A stretch of 5,107 bases of DNA, from the NCBI GenBank assembly GCA_903889845.1, contig CAISZB010000168.1, forward strand, positions 1-5,107, in the 5' to 3' direction. Each line of letters begins with the position of its first letter. The first letter of the stretch is position 1. Below, piece after piece: positions 1-5,107 of this stretch. A program made the position numbers and the translations under genes. Under the pieces are notes generated by a model that searched no databases, was not told the DNA's origin, and was given only the letters and a program-made list of their open reading frames with translations. This DNA is from an uncultured Verrucomicrobium sp. (GTDB taxonomy: Bacteria > Verrucomicrobiota > Verrucomicrobiia > Methylacidiphilales > GAS474).

Positions 1-1
1 C

Positions 2-616
2 CTCGTCCATCTTTACCGCAACGCCCAATACCATCTTACGGCCCTGCTCCAGGAACTCGAATGGATCCTGAATTCCCGAAAGAACCTTCAGGACTTCCTG
101 GCCCAGCCGGGCTTGACCGAAATCCAGCGAGCGGCCCGGTGGCTGGTTCGGAACAAGATTTCCTTCGGCGGCAAGATGACCAGCTTCGGCGTGGCCCGGA
201 CGGGCGGAGGCGGAGCCAGCGGCTCCCGAGAAGGCCTCGCCGAATCCTTGCGCGCCTTCAACGCCCGAATGGATCGGGTCTCCGTCGAGAACCTTCCCTA
301 CGACCGTTGCCTCCGGCTCTACGATGCCAAGGAGAGCTTTTTCTTTGTCGATCCGCCTTACCTGAACTCCGACCCGGCCACATACAAGGGGTGGAACGAG
401 GAACAGATGGGGGCGCTGGAGGAAACGCTCGCCGGACTGAAGGGCCAGTGGCTCTTGACGGTCGACGACAGCGCCTTCAACCGACGCCTTTTCAAGGGGC
501 ACCACATCCAGGCGGTGAAAACTTTCAACGGAGGTGTCAACCACGCCAAGCTGCCTCGAGCCCAGTTTGGCGAGCTGATTATTCAGTCCATCACGACAAA
601 ACGTCCGCTTGGATGA
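2..616 (+). CDS. DNA adenine methyltransferase (D12 class, Dam-like), 5' end outside the window
   Basis: The frame is open from base 2, giving 205 codons including the TGA at 614-616; the N-terminus lies outside the window. D12-class N6-adenine methyltransferases transfer a methyl group from S-adenosylmethionine to adenine in DNA, as orphan Dam-type enzymes, in restriction-modification systems or on mobile elements. The catalytic motif IV is clear as VDPPYL, with the Asp of DPPY at partial residue 117 (bases 350-361), preceded by the typical stretch VENLPYDRCLRLYD. A DDSAFNRRLF segment follows, then the C-terminal strand FGELIIQS, so the 3' end looks complete. Family members are about 260-290 residues, so roughly 60-90 residues are missing, including the AdoMet-binding motif I near the N-terminus. 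A TTG at 113 could be read as a start, but the upstream codons (LYRNAQYH, LLQELEWILNSRKN, DFLAQPG) read as normal family sequence, so the gene starts upstream. No restriction-enzyme gene is visible. Family call is firm; recognition site and biological role are unknown. Confidence 0.9.
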   Translation, partial: LVHLYRNAQYHLTALLQELEWILNSRKNLQDFLAQPGLTEIQRAARWLVRNKISFGGKMTSFGVARTGGGGASGSREGLAESLRAFNARMDRVSVENLPYDRCLRLYDAKESFFFVDPPYLNSDPATYKGWNEEQMGALEETLAGLKGQWLLTVDDSAFNRRLFKGHHIQAVKTFNGGVNHAKLPRAQFGELIIQSITTKRPLG

Positions 617-637
617 GCCGCGCAATTTCCCATAGGG

Positions 638-940
638 ATGGCCCGCGTCCTTTCTCGCGGAGAGATCGACCGTGGCATCGCCATCTGCGGCAGCGGCGTC
701 GGGGCATCGGTCGCCGCCAACAAAGTGGCGGGCGTCCGGGCCTGCCTGATTCATGAAACCTTTTCCGCCCACCAGGGAGTGGAAGACGACAACCTGAACA
801 TGCTCTGCCTGGGCGGACTGGCGGTCGGTCATGCACTCGCCTGGGAGTTGGTTCTTACTTTTCTCTCCGCCCGATTCAGCGGGGAGGAACGGCATCGGAC
901 TCGGCTGGCCAAGGTCGCGAATCTGGAGTCAAAACGGTGA
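638..940 (+). CDS. N-terminally truncated RpiB/LacA/LacB-family sugar-phosphate isomerase, probably a gene remnant
   Basis: The 100-residue reading matches the C-terminal two thirds of RpiB-type ribose-5-phosphate isomerases, which interconvert ribose 5-phosphate and ribulose 5-phosphate in the cytosol. The conserved block DRGIAICGSGVGASVAANKV covers residues 11-30 and holds the family's catalytic-position Cys (C17) and the anion-binding glycine loop. It is followed by RACLIHETFSAHQG (34-47), the DDNLNMLCLGG strand, and a basic GEERHRTRLAKV C-terminus. Family proteins are about 145-155 residues, so some 50 N-terminal residues are missing, including the first strand and its usual (S/A)DHAG motif. 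The ATG at 638 lies inside the family alignment and has no convincing ribosome-binding site at proper spacing. The frame is open from 617, right after the methyltransferase stop, and resemblance may begin near 623. A lone C-terminal piece is unlikely to fold as an active enzyme. Its orientation matches the kinase-pgi operon downstream, suggesting an older sugar-phosphate cluster. Confidence 0.75.
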   Translation: MARVLSRGEIDRGIAICGSGVGASVAANKVAGVRACLIHETFSAHQGVEDDNLNMLCLGGLAVGHALAWELVLTFLSARFSGEERHRTRLAKVANLESKR

Positions 941-964
941 CCCGCCCGTCATGAACATTAGCTC

Positions 965-1062
965 ACTCAAACAGCGCGGCACATGGAGGCCTCATCGATG
1001 AAAGTGACGCCCTCGGCGGGGAATCGAACCTTTGTCTCTCCGGCGTATGTGTCGGTGGACTG
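965..1062 (-). repeat. Diverged direct repeat, left copy (pairs with 4334-4432)
   Basis: This block aligns with 4334-4432 in the same orientation. The coding part is about 81% identical by hand count. The part beyond the intact gene's stop keeps TGTGCCG(C/T)GCTGTTTGAGT with a single difference, and one indel separates the blocks. The similarity therefore covers both the nitroreductase C-terminal codons and the 3' flank, showing duplication of a DNA segment rather than shared protein motifs only. Confidence 0.7.
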
Positions 1063-1100
1063 ACACTACGGGAAGCCGCTTTCAAGGTGCGATCCCAAAG
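967..1100 (-). pseudogene. Remnant of a nitroreductase C-terminus, diverged copy of the gene at 4361-5011
   Basis: Read on the minus strand from 1062 to 967, the frame gives QSTDTYAGETKVRFPAEGV, continuing to a TGA at 969-967. The intact nitroreductase ends QSTDAYAKEAKVRFRTEDV, so the relation is plain. Of the first 21 codons, 12 are identical, 1 is synonymous and 8 change the residue, about 81% nucleotide identity by hand count. Further upstream in the gene's sense, 1100-1065 can be read in another frame as LWDRTLKAASRS, resembling LGLRTVVVAAAGRR of the intact protein; a shift of two bases near 1063-1067 separates the pieces. No N-terminal part is present, so this cannot make a nitroreductase. 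The remnant keeps the family-like RFPAE where the intact copy has RFRTE, so it may derive from a separate paralogue or an ancestor rather than being a recent copy. The 1062-967 match is solid; the extension to 1100 is weaker. Confidence 0.62.
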
Positions 1101-1168
1101 ATAGCAGCTATCCGTCGTCATCGCCCTTGACCTTCCGTCCGGCAACAAAAACCTAACTCAATACGCGG

Positions 1169-1195
1169 TTGGGTGTAAGGCGGGTAACACCCCAT
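1169..1195 (+). repeat. Quasi-palindromic intergenic motif, left copy
   Basis: TTGGGTGT-N11-CACCCCAT. The same two octamers with the same 11-bp spacing occur in opposite orientation at 5049-5075. In the direct orientation the two sites also share the 10-mer AACACCCCAT (1186-1195 and 5057-5066). Local G/C-rich symmetry makes two alignments possible, so the type of element is uncertain. Confidence 0.4.
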
Positions 1196-1285
1196 ACCCT
1201 GCGGCCGACTTCATCCACAGACTCCAGTGACTGCACCCGAAATCGGGGCATCGCGAAAACTCGTTATGAAGCAAAAGTGGAATCT

Positions 1286-1987
1286 GTGAATGTGCTCGTG
1301 ATCGATATCGGCGGCACCCATATCAAGATTCTCGCGTCCGGACAAAAGGCCCACCGGGAGTTCGATTCAAGCCCCACGTTGACTCCAACCATGATGGTGA
1401 CAGCAGTCAGGAATCTATCCTCGGATTGGGCCTACGACGCTATCTCCATCGGTTATCCCGGTATCGTACGCCACAATCGTCCCATCGCGGAACCCCGAAA
1501 CCTCGGAAAGGGGTGGGTCACCTTTGGCTATCGGGCCGCATTCCGACGACCGGTGAAAATGCTCAACGATGCAACCATGCAAGCCTTGGGGAGCTACAGG
1601 CACGGGAAAATGCTCTTTCTTGGATTGGGAACCGGCCTGGGGTCAACCCTCATCATGAACCACCTCCTGGAACCACTGGAACTGGGCCATCTGCCTTACA
1701 AGAAGGGCACTTACGAGGACTATATCGGCATTCGCGGCTTGGAAAGGGATGGAAAGAAGAAGTGGAGGAAGAATGTCGCGGACATTGTGGCGCTCTTGAC
1801 TGCCGCGATCGAGCCGGACGACGTCGTGCTCGGCGGAGGCAATGTCAACAAACTGAAAGTCCTGCCCCCGGGATGCCGTCTGGGTGCCAATGAGAACTCG
1901 TTCCGCGGGGGGGTCCTCATGTGGCAGAGCGCTTCCCCCAAAGGTTCCAGGCTGCCAACACGGAAAACGAATCAAGTCTCACCATGA
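1286..1987 (+). CDS. ppgK: ROK-family polyphosphate-glucokinase-like sugar kinase
   Basis: Likely phosphorylates glucose to glucose 6-phosphate in the cytosol, using polyphosphate and/or ATP. With the GTG start at 1286 the protein has 233 residues. The phosphate-1 motif DIGGTHIK is at residues 7-14, as expected for a ROK kinase beginning [11 protein letters not shown]. The catalytic-base Asp is in NDA (D95), phosphate-2 is GLGTGLGS (113-120), and the late [12 protein letters not shown] forms the nucleotide-site segment. The zinc-binding CxCGxxGC motif of classical ROK proteins is absent; in its place is [17 protein letters not shown] followed by [12 protein letters not shown], which I associate with PpgK-type members. 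The frame is open further upstream, but those residues do not look like the family. GTG 1277 is an alternative start, and ribosome-binding signals are weak for both. After the usual end near FRGGVLMW, a tail of about 20 residues runs into pgi with a 4-bp ATGA overlap, so the two genes should be co-transcribed and translationally coupled. Substrate and phosphoryl donor are inferred from family resemblance. Confidence 0.85.
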   Translation: MNVLVIDIGGTHIKILASGQKAHREFDSSPTLTPTMMVTAVRNLSSDWAYDAISIGYPGIVRHNRPIAEPRNLGKGWVTFGYRAAFRRPVKMLNDATMQALGSYRHGKMLFLGLGTGLGSTLIMNHLLEPLELGHLPYKKGTYEDYIGIRGLERDGKKKWRKNVADIVALLTAAIEPDDVVLGGGNVNKLKVLPPGCRLGANENSFRGGVLMWQSASPKGSRLPTRKTNQVSP

Positions 1988-3663
1988 AAAAAACGATCAA
2001 ACCGCTCACCCAACTTCCCGCCTGGAAGGCCCTCGCGGCCAACCACAGACAGATGGAGAAGCGCCCCCTACGGAAACTATTCACCGACGACCCGAAACGG
2101 GGAGAGCGGTTGACGGTCGAGGCCGTCGGTCTTTACCTCGATTACTCCAAAAACCGCATTACCGACAAGACCCTCCAATTGCTGGTCCAGTTGGCCAGGG
2201 AATCGAATCTGGGCGGACGCATCGATGCCATGTTCCACGGAGATAAAATCAACCTTACGGAGAACCGCGCCGCCCTCCATGTCGCCCTCCGCGCACCCAA
2301 GAGCGACATGTTCATCGTAGACGGGGAAAACGTCGTGCCCCGGGTCCATGCCGTGTTGGAAAAGATGACTACTTTTTCCAACGAGGTCCGGAGCGGAAAA
2401 TGGAAGGGCTATACGGGGAAGCGGATCACCAGCGTCATCAATATCGGCATCGGCGGTTCCGACCTCGGCCCCGTCATGGCCTACGAGGCACTCAAGCACT
2501 ACAGCGACCGCGGAATCACCTTTCTCTTTGTCTCCAACGTCGACGGCACAGACTTCGCGGAGGCGACTCACGATCTCGACCCAGCAGAGACTCTGTTCAT
2601 CGTCTCCTCGAAGACGTTCACGACACTGGAGACAATGACGAACGCGGAGAGCGCCCGCGATTGGCTGGTTAATGGCCTTGGGGGCGATCGCAAGGCTGTC
2701 GCCAGGCATTTCGTGGCGGTTTCGACGAATGAGACAAGAGTGTCCGCATTCGGCATTGATCCGACGAACATGTTTGGCTTCTGGGACTGGGTCGGTGGCC
2801 GTTACTCGATGGATTCGGCGATCGGTCTTTCCACGATGCTGGCTATCGGCCCCGAGCACTTTCATGAAATGCTCAAGGGTTTCCGGGAGATGGATGAACA
2901 TTTTCGGAACGCTCCCTTCGAAGTCAACATGCCGATCCTGATGGGGCTGCTGTCGGTGTGGAACAACGATTTTCTTGGGGCTCAGACGGTGGCTGTGTTG
3001 CCCTACGAGCAGTATTTGAAACGCTTCCCCGCCTACCTCCAGCAGTTGACGATGGAGAGCAATGGCAAGCACGTCACATTCGACGGCAGGGAGGTCGACT
3101 ACCAAACCGGGCCGGTTTATTGGGGGGAACCCGGGACCAACGGCCAGCATTCGTTTTATCAGTTGATTCATCAGGGCACCCGCCTGATCCCATGCGATTT
3201 CATCGCCTTCGCACACTCGCTGACTCCGATGGGCCGCCATCACGACATTCTTCTGGCGAACGTCTTTGCCCAAGCCGAGGCTCTGGCCTTCGGAAAGACC
3301 CCGGCTGAAGTCAAGGCCGAGGGGACGCCGACCGCGCTTGTGCCCCACAAGGTCTTCGAAGGCAACCGCCCCTCGAACGTCATCATGGCCGACCGCCTCA
3401 CTCCGAAAGTTCTCGGCAGCCTCGTCGCCCTTTACGAACACAGCGTCTTCACGCAGGGCGTGATCTGGAACATCGACTCGTTCGACCAGTGGGGTGTCGA
3501 ATTAGGCAAGGTGCTCGCCCAGAAAATCGTCCCTGAACTCGAAGCCTCAACCACACCGACACTCGCCCACGACAGTTCGACAAACGCGCTGATCCGTCGA
3601 TACCGTAATGGCAACAAGGCGCATGCTGCGCGCCATCCTCCCACCAAACGGCGGCAGGGGTAG
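1984..3663 (+). CDS. pgi: Glucose-6-phosphate isomerase
   Basis: Interconverts glucose 6-phosphate and fructose 6-phosphate in glycolysis and gluconeogenesis in the cytosol. The protein has 559 residues, close to the 549 of E. coli Pgi, and appears complete. The substrate phosphate-binding region includes [11 protein letters not shown] (153-163) and [10 protein letters not shown]. Family signature 1 is [15 protein letters not shown] from residue 268, with R273. The catalytic Glu sits in MESNGK (E358), the ring-opening His in [11 protein letters not shown] (H389), and the Lys in signature 2, [10 protein letters not shown] (K509). The C-terminal [12 protein letters not shown] is normal, followed by about 15 basic residues that look like a non-conserved tail. 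The ATG at 1984 overlaps the kinase stop (ATGA). No clear ribosome-binding site precedes it, which fits translational coupling. The in-frame ATG at 1921 would add residues unlike the family and lies inside the kinase gene. Pairing with the kinase puts two successive steps of glucose use in one transcript. Confidence 0.97.
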   Translation: MKKTIKPLTQLPAWKALAANHRQMEKRPLRKLFTDDPKRGERLTVEAVGLYLDYSKNRITDKTLQLLVQLARESNLGGRIDAMFHGDKINLTENRAALHVALRAPKSDMFIVDGENVVPRVHAVLEKMTTFSNEVRSGKWKGYTGKRITSVINIGIGGSDLGPVMAYEALKHYSDRGITFLFVSNVDGTDFAEATHDLDPAETLFIVSSKTFTTLETMTNAESARDWLVNGLGGDRKAVARHFVAVSTNETRVSAFGIDPTNMFGFWDWVGGRYSMDSAIGLSTMLAIGPEHFHEMLKGFREMDEHFRNAPFEVNMPILMGLLSVWNNDFLGAQTVAVLPYEQYLKRFPAYLQQLTMESNGKHVTFDGREVDYQTGPVYWGEPGTNGQHSFYQLIHQGTRLIPCDFIAFAHSLTPMGRHHDILLANVFAQAEALAFGKTPAEVKAEGTPTALVPHKVFEGNRPSNVIMADRLTPKVLGSLVALYEHSVFTQGVIWNIDSFDQWGVELGKVLAQKIVPELEASTTPTLAHDSSTNALIRRYRNGNKAHAARHPPTKRRQG

Positions 3664-3724
3664 ACTCGCCCGAACACATAGCCCGGCGTGGCTGACCTGA
3701 CTGTTGGCGACATCGACCAAAATA

Positions 3725-3740
3725 CGGAGAATGCTCTCCG
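3725..3740 (-). terminator. Hairpin between convergent genes, candidate terminator for the minus-strand pair
   Basis: CGGAGA-ATGC-TCTCCG forms a perfect 6-bp stem with a 4-nt loop. It begins 14 bp beyond the flavin-reductase stop codon and about 60 bp beyond the pgi stop. Read on the minus strand it is followed by TATTTTGG, a modest U-rich run suited to intrinsic termination. Read on the plus strand the following CCTTGTTCC is less convincing. Its position between convergent genes supports the call, but the stem is short. Confidence 0.45.
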
Positions 3741-3753
3741 CCTTGTTCCTCTC

Positions 3754-4290
3754 CTACTTCATCTTCGACTTCAACTTGATCCTTTCGCCTGCGACCATGA
3801 AGTTGTCATTCCCGAGATGATGCAACGTCTTCGGATTTTTCACCATCGGGTCGACCCATGCCTTGAGGACTTCAAGGATGAACAGGCAATACTTGGTCAC
3901 CAGCGTGGTATCGGCCACCCGACATTCGAGATTGGCAAAGCACTCAGCAATGAGAGGGGCGTCCACCAGCGCGGCGGGCGTCGGCGTCAGGCCAAACTTT
4001 TTGAACTTGTCCAGTTTTGCACCCGACGTGTTGCCGCATCCCACGACTTTTTCGGCGATCTCCACCGTGGGAATCGCGATGACACATTCCTTGCCGGCTC
4101 GCAGCAGACCGAAGGAATAATCGCGATTACTGATGATGCAGGCGACGAGTGGCGGCTCGAATTCGACCATGGTATGCCACGACATCGTCATGATGTCGGG
4201 GCGACCCTTGCCGACGGTCGTGACCAGGACGACCGGCCCCGGTTCGAGTAAGCCGTAGACCTTGGAAAGGGGAAAGCATTTGAGGGCCAT
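3754..4290 (-). CDS. Flavin-reductase-domain (FMN-binding split-barrel) protein
   Basis: A 178-residue protein of the flavin reductase-like family, whose members bind FMN and act as NAD(P)H:flavin oxidoreductases, flavoredoxins or the reductase partner of a flavin-dependent enzyme. The N-terminal segment LSKVYGLLEPGPVVLVTT is followed by GRPDIMTMSWHTMVEFEPPLVACIIS (29-54), the FMN-site region. Next come NRDYSFGLLRAGKECVIAIPT and the loop GNTSGAKLDKFKKFGLTP (86-103), then PLIAECFANLECRV. The C-terminal part VKNPKTLHHLGNDNFMVAGERI closes a full-length domain. No signal peptide or membrane segment is visible, so it should be cytosolic. The ATG at 4290 gives a natural family start, but only a distant GAGG (about 13 nt upstream) could serve as ribosome-binding site. 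It lies 70 bp downstream of the nitroreductase on the same strand, so the two may be co-transcribed and share flavin chemistry; that link is inferred. The physiological acceptor is unknown. Confidence 0.88.
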   Translation of the reverse strand: MALKCFPLSKVYGLLEPGPVVLVTTVGKGRPDIMTMSWHTMVEFEPPLVACIISNRDYSFGLLRAGKECVIAIPTVEIAEKVVGCGNTSGAKLDKFKKFGLTPTPAALVDAPLIAECFANLECRVADTTLVTKYCLFILEVLKAWVDPMVKNPKTLHHLGNDNFMVAGERIKLKSKMK

Positions 4291-4333
4291 AATGTGGACG
4301 GTGCCTCGGCAGTTGTTTTTATCGTCACGGTTA

Positions 4334-4432
4334 ACTCAAACAGCACGGCACAAGGCCGATTTACCTACGGAGAATGACGTCCTCGGTGCGGAACCGAACC
4401 TTGGCCTCTTTGGCGTAGGCGTCGGTGGACTG
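4334..4432 (-). repeat. Diverged direct repeat, right copy (end of the intact nitroreductase plus 3' flank)
   Basis: This covers the last 24 or so codons of the intact nitroreductase and 27 bp past its TAA, including the first part of the spacer before the flavin reductase gene. It matches 965-1062 in the same orientation. The non-coding part is conserved at least as well as the coding part, which is odd for a plain 3' untranslated region. Confidence 0.7.
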
Positions 4433-5011
4433 GCGCCGTCCGGCGGCGGCGACGACGACCGTGCGGAGGCCCAGCGGTTCGAGCCCGAGGACGGCGTCAT
4501 ATTGCGCGTGCTCGATTCCCTCCAGCGGGCAGGTATCGACTCCGAGAAGGGCCGCCGAGAAAAGAAATGTACCGAGAGCGATGTAGGCCTGGTGCGCAGC
4601 CCAATCGGCCGCCACGGCATGAAGCGGCCCCCGGATCATATAGCCGACGAGCTTCTCCCGGACCCCGCCGAGACTTTCCGGCGACACGTTCCTAACCTCG
4701 GCGACCCGGTCGAGAAACCGGGCGATGTAGGCTTCGTCGATATCGCGGCGGGCCGCAAAGACGACCAGACGGGAGGCATCGGTCACCTGGGGTTGATCCC
4801 GCGAATGGGAGCGAAGGGCCTTCCGCGTTGCCGGGGCGTCAACGACGATGAAGATCCAGGGTTGAAGGTCCAAGGAAGAAGGTGCCAGCACTAGCGCCGC
4901 TTCCAGAGCGCTCCATAGGGCGTCTGGAATCTTGGCGGTAGGGTCGAATTGTTTGGTGGCATAGCGCCAGCGCAGTTGTTCCAGCAGGTGTTCGGGAGAG
5001 ATTGCGGACAT
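4361..5011 (-). CDS. NfsB-like NAD(P)H-dependent FMN nitroreductase
   Basis: A 216-residue member of the nitroreductase family: homodimeric FMN enzymes that use NAD(P)H to reduce nitroaromatics, quinones and related acceptors in the cytosol. The FMN-phosphate-binding RYATKQFD is at residues 16-23, the LAPSSLDLQPWIF segment at 42-54, and the conserved GVDTCPLEGIE at 157-167 contributes to the flavin pocket. The C-terminal TVVVAAAGRR precedes the usual KVRF tail. Length matches E. coli NfsB (217 residues). The ATG at 5011 is chosen because AGGGGA lies just upstream and MSAISPEHLLEQLRWRYATKQFD is a natural family start. A frame to 5098 is open, but those 29 residues overlap a palindrome and look non-coding. 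Its 3' end and about 27 bp of 3' flank have a diverged copy at 965-1062. The real substrate cannot be read from sequence; drug- or xenobiotic-reduction labels would be over-reading. Confidence 0.92.
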   Translation of the reverse strand: MSAISPEHLLEQLRWRYATKQFDPTAKIPDALWSALEAALVLAPSSLDLQPWIFIVVDAPATRKALRSHSRDQPQVTDASRLVVFAARRDIDEAYIARFLDRVAEVRNVSPESLGGVREKLVGYMIRGPLHAVAADWAAHQAYIALGTFLFSAALLGVDTCPLEGIEHAQYDAVLGLEPLGLRTVVVAAAGRRQSTDAYAKEAKVRFRTEDVILRR

Positions 5012-5014
5012 GAG

Positions 5015-5020
5015 TCCCCT
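5015..5020 (-). promoter_or_regulatory. Ribosome-binding site that sets the nitroreductase start
   Basis: On the minus strand AGGGGA ends 3 nt before the ATG at 5011-5009 (AGGGG with 4-nt spacing). It is the only good Shine-Dalgarno match near the possible starts and favours 5011 over the upstream in-frame ATGs. Confidence 0.55.
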
Positions 5021-5046
5021 AGTTTTACCACAGATATCAGGGTTCA

Positions 5047-5068
5047 TCATGGGGTGAACACCCCATGA
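5047..5068. promoter_or_regulatory. 22-bp inverted repeat upstream of the nitroreductase, possible operator
   Basis: TCATGGGGTG-AA-CACCCCATGA has perfect 10-bp arms with a 2-bp spacer, centred about 46 bp upstream of the nitroreductase start. No T-run follows on either strand, so it does not look like an intrinsic terminator. A near-perfect dyad at this place suits binding of a dimeric regulator of the nitroreductase/flavin-reductase pair. I could not place confident -35/-10 boxes around it, and the regulator is unknown. It could instead be part of a dispersed intergenic repeat, since related sequence occurs at 1169-1195. Confidence 0.45.
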
Positions 5069-5075
5069 CACCCAA
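5049..5075 (-). repeat. Quasi-palindromic intergenic motif, right copy
   Basis: On the minus strand TTGGGTGT-N11-CACCCCAT, identical in octamers and spacing to 1169-1195 on the plus strand. It overlaps the 22-bp inverted repeat upstream of the nitroreductase, so its conservation may reflect either a regulator-binding site or a small dispersed repeat. Confidence 0.4.
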
Positions 5076-5107
5076 TTCGGCTCGCGCCTAAGCTCCATGG
5101 GGCAAGC

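Larger units (their letters stand above)
941..1285. other. Stretch without an intact gene between the RpiB remnant and the kinase
   Basis: This 345-bp stretch holds the nitroreductase remnant on the minus strand (967-1100) and, at 1169-1195, a motif shared with the region upstream of the intact nitroreductase. An odd palindrome, GATAGCAGCTATC, lies at 1100-1112. I find no tRNA, no other coding frame with family resemblance, and no convincing promoter for the kinase operon. A TTGACC at 1127-1132 could be a -35 box, but no good -10 box lies at standard spacing. The promoter of the kinase-pgi operon should be in or upstream of this stretch. Confidence 0.6.

Noticed and set aside
62..76. Adjacent BamHI and EcoRI sites (GGATCC, GAATTC), suggesting cloning-vector or adaptor sequence.
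   Set aside because: The bases encode EWILNSR in frame with the methyltransferase and fit the family sequence on both sides.
61..756. 231-codon plus-strand frame overlapping the methyltransferase.
   Set aside because: Arg/Pro/Gly-rich translation typical of an off-frame reading in GC-rich DNA; the methyltransferase and RpiB readings explain the region.
1010..1045. On the minus strand GGTTCGATTCCCC resembles the T-arm of a tRNA.
   Set aside because: The flanking bases do not pair as a 5-bp T-stem, there is no acceptor stem, anticodon arm or D-arm at proper spacing, and the segment is explained as nitroreductase C-terminal codons (KVRFPAE).
1127..1160. TTGACC as a -35 box for the kinase-pgi operon.
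   Set aside because: No acceptable -10 hexamer at 16-18 bp; the best candidate (TAACTC at 1154) is 21 bp away and weak.
2077..3441. Long 454-codon open frame on the minus strand opposite pgi.
   Set aside because: It is a codon-bias shadow of pgi; the translation has no family resemblance, while the plus strand has all Pgi catalytic motifs.
3688..4251. 187-codon plus-strand frame opposite the flavin reductase gene.
   Set aside because: Shadow frame; the minus-strand reading is a complete flavin-reductase domain.
4262..4894. 210-codon plus-strand frame opposite the nitroreductase.
   Set aside because: Shadow frame with no recognisable domain, antisense to a clear nitroreductase.
5011..5098. 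Extended nitroreductase start at 5098 or at the ATGs near 5050.
   Set aside because: The extra residues do not resemble the family and overlap the palindrome, and the good ribosome-binding site is placed for ATG 5011.

Overview
The window comes from a GC-rich bacterial chromosome (or a chromosome-derived contig). Coding is dense, and the translations look like lineages such as Verrucomicrobiota, Planctomycetota, Acidobacteriota, Nitrospirota or NC10. That placement is an impression from protein style; the sequence alone does not fix the taxon. No RNA genes, CRISPR arrays, transposases or phage structural genes were found.

Left part (1-1285): a patchwork of gene ends. It opens inside a DNA adenine methyltransferase (D12 class, DPPY motif) that runs in from outside the window and stops at 616. 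A few bases later, in the same frame, comes the C-terminal two thirds of an RpiB/LacA/LacB-type sugar-phosphate isomerase without its N-terminal nucleotide-fold start. It is followed on the minus strand by a short, frameshifted remnant of a nitroreductase C-terminus (about 967-1100). That remnant is a diverged copy of the end of the intact nitroreductase at the right edge. The rest up to 1285 has no recognisable gene.

Middle part (1286-3663): a two-gene plus-strand operon of sugar phosphorylation. A ROK-fold, polyphosphate-glucokinase-like kinase overlaps the start of a complete glucose-6-phosphate isomerase (pgi) by an ATGA junction. Together they would make glucose 6-phosphate and convert it to fructose 6-phosphate. 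The RpiB remnant upstream, in the same orientation, suggests that a longer central-carbon/pentose-phosphate cluster was once intact here.

Right part (3725-5107): a minus-strand pair converging on pgi. An NfsB-like FMN nitroreductase (start fixed at 5011 by a good ribosome-binding site) is followed after about 70 bp by a flavin-reductase-domain protein. A hairpin between the convergent genes is a plausible terminator for the minus-strand pair. A 22-bp near-perfect palindrome lies just upstream of the nitroreductase and may be an operator.

I see no convincing new biological system. The points worth a second look are the dam/rpiB junction, the duplicated nitroreductase 3' end with its 3' flank, and a matched quasi-palindromic motif at 1169-1195 and 5049-5075.
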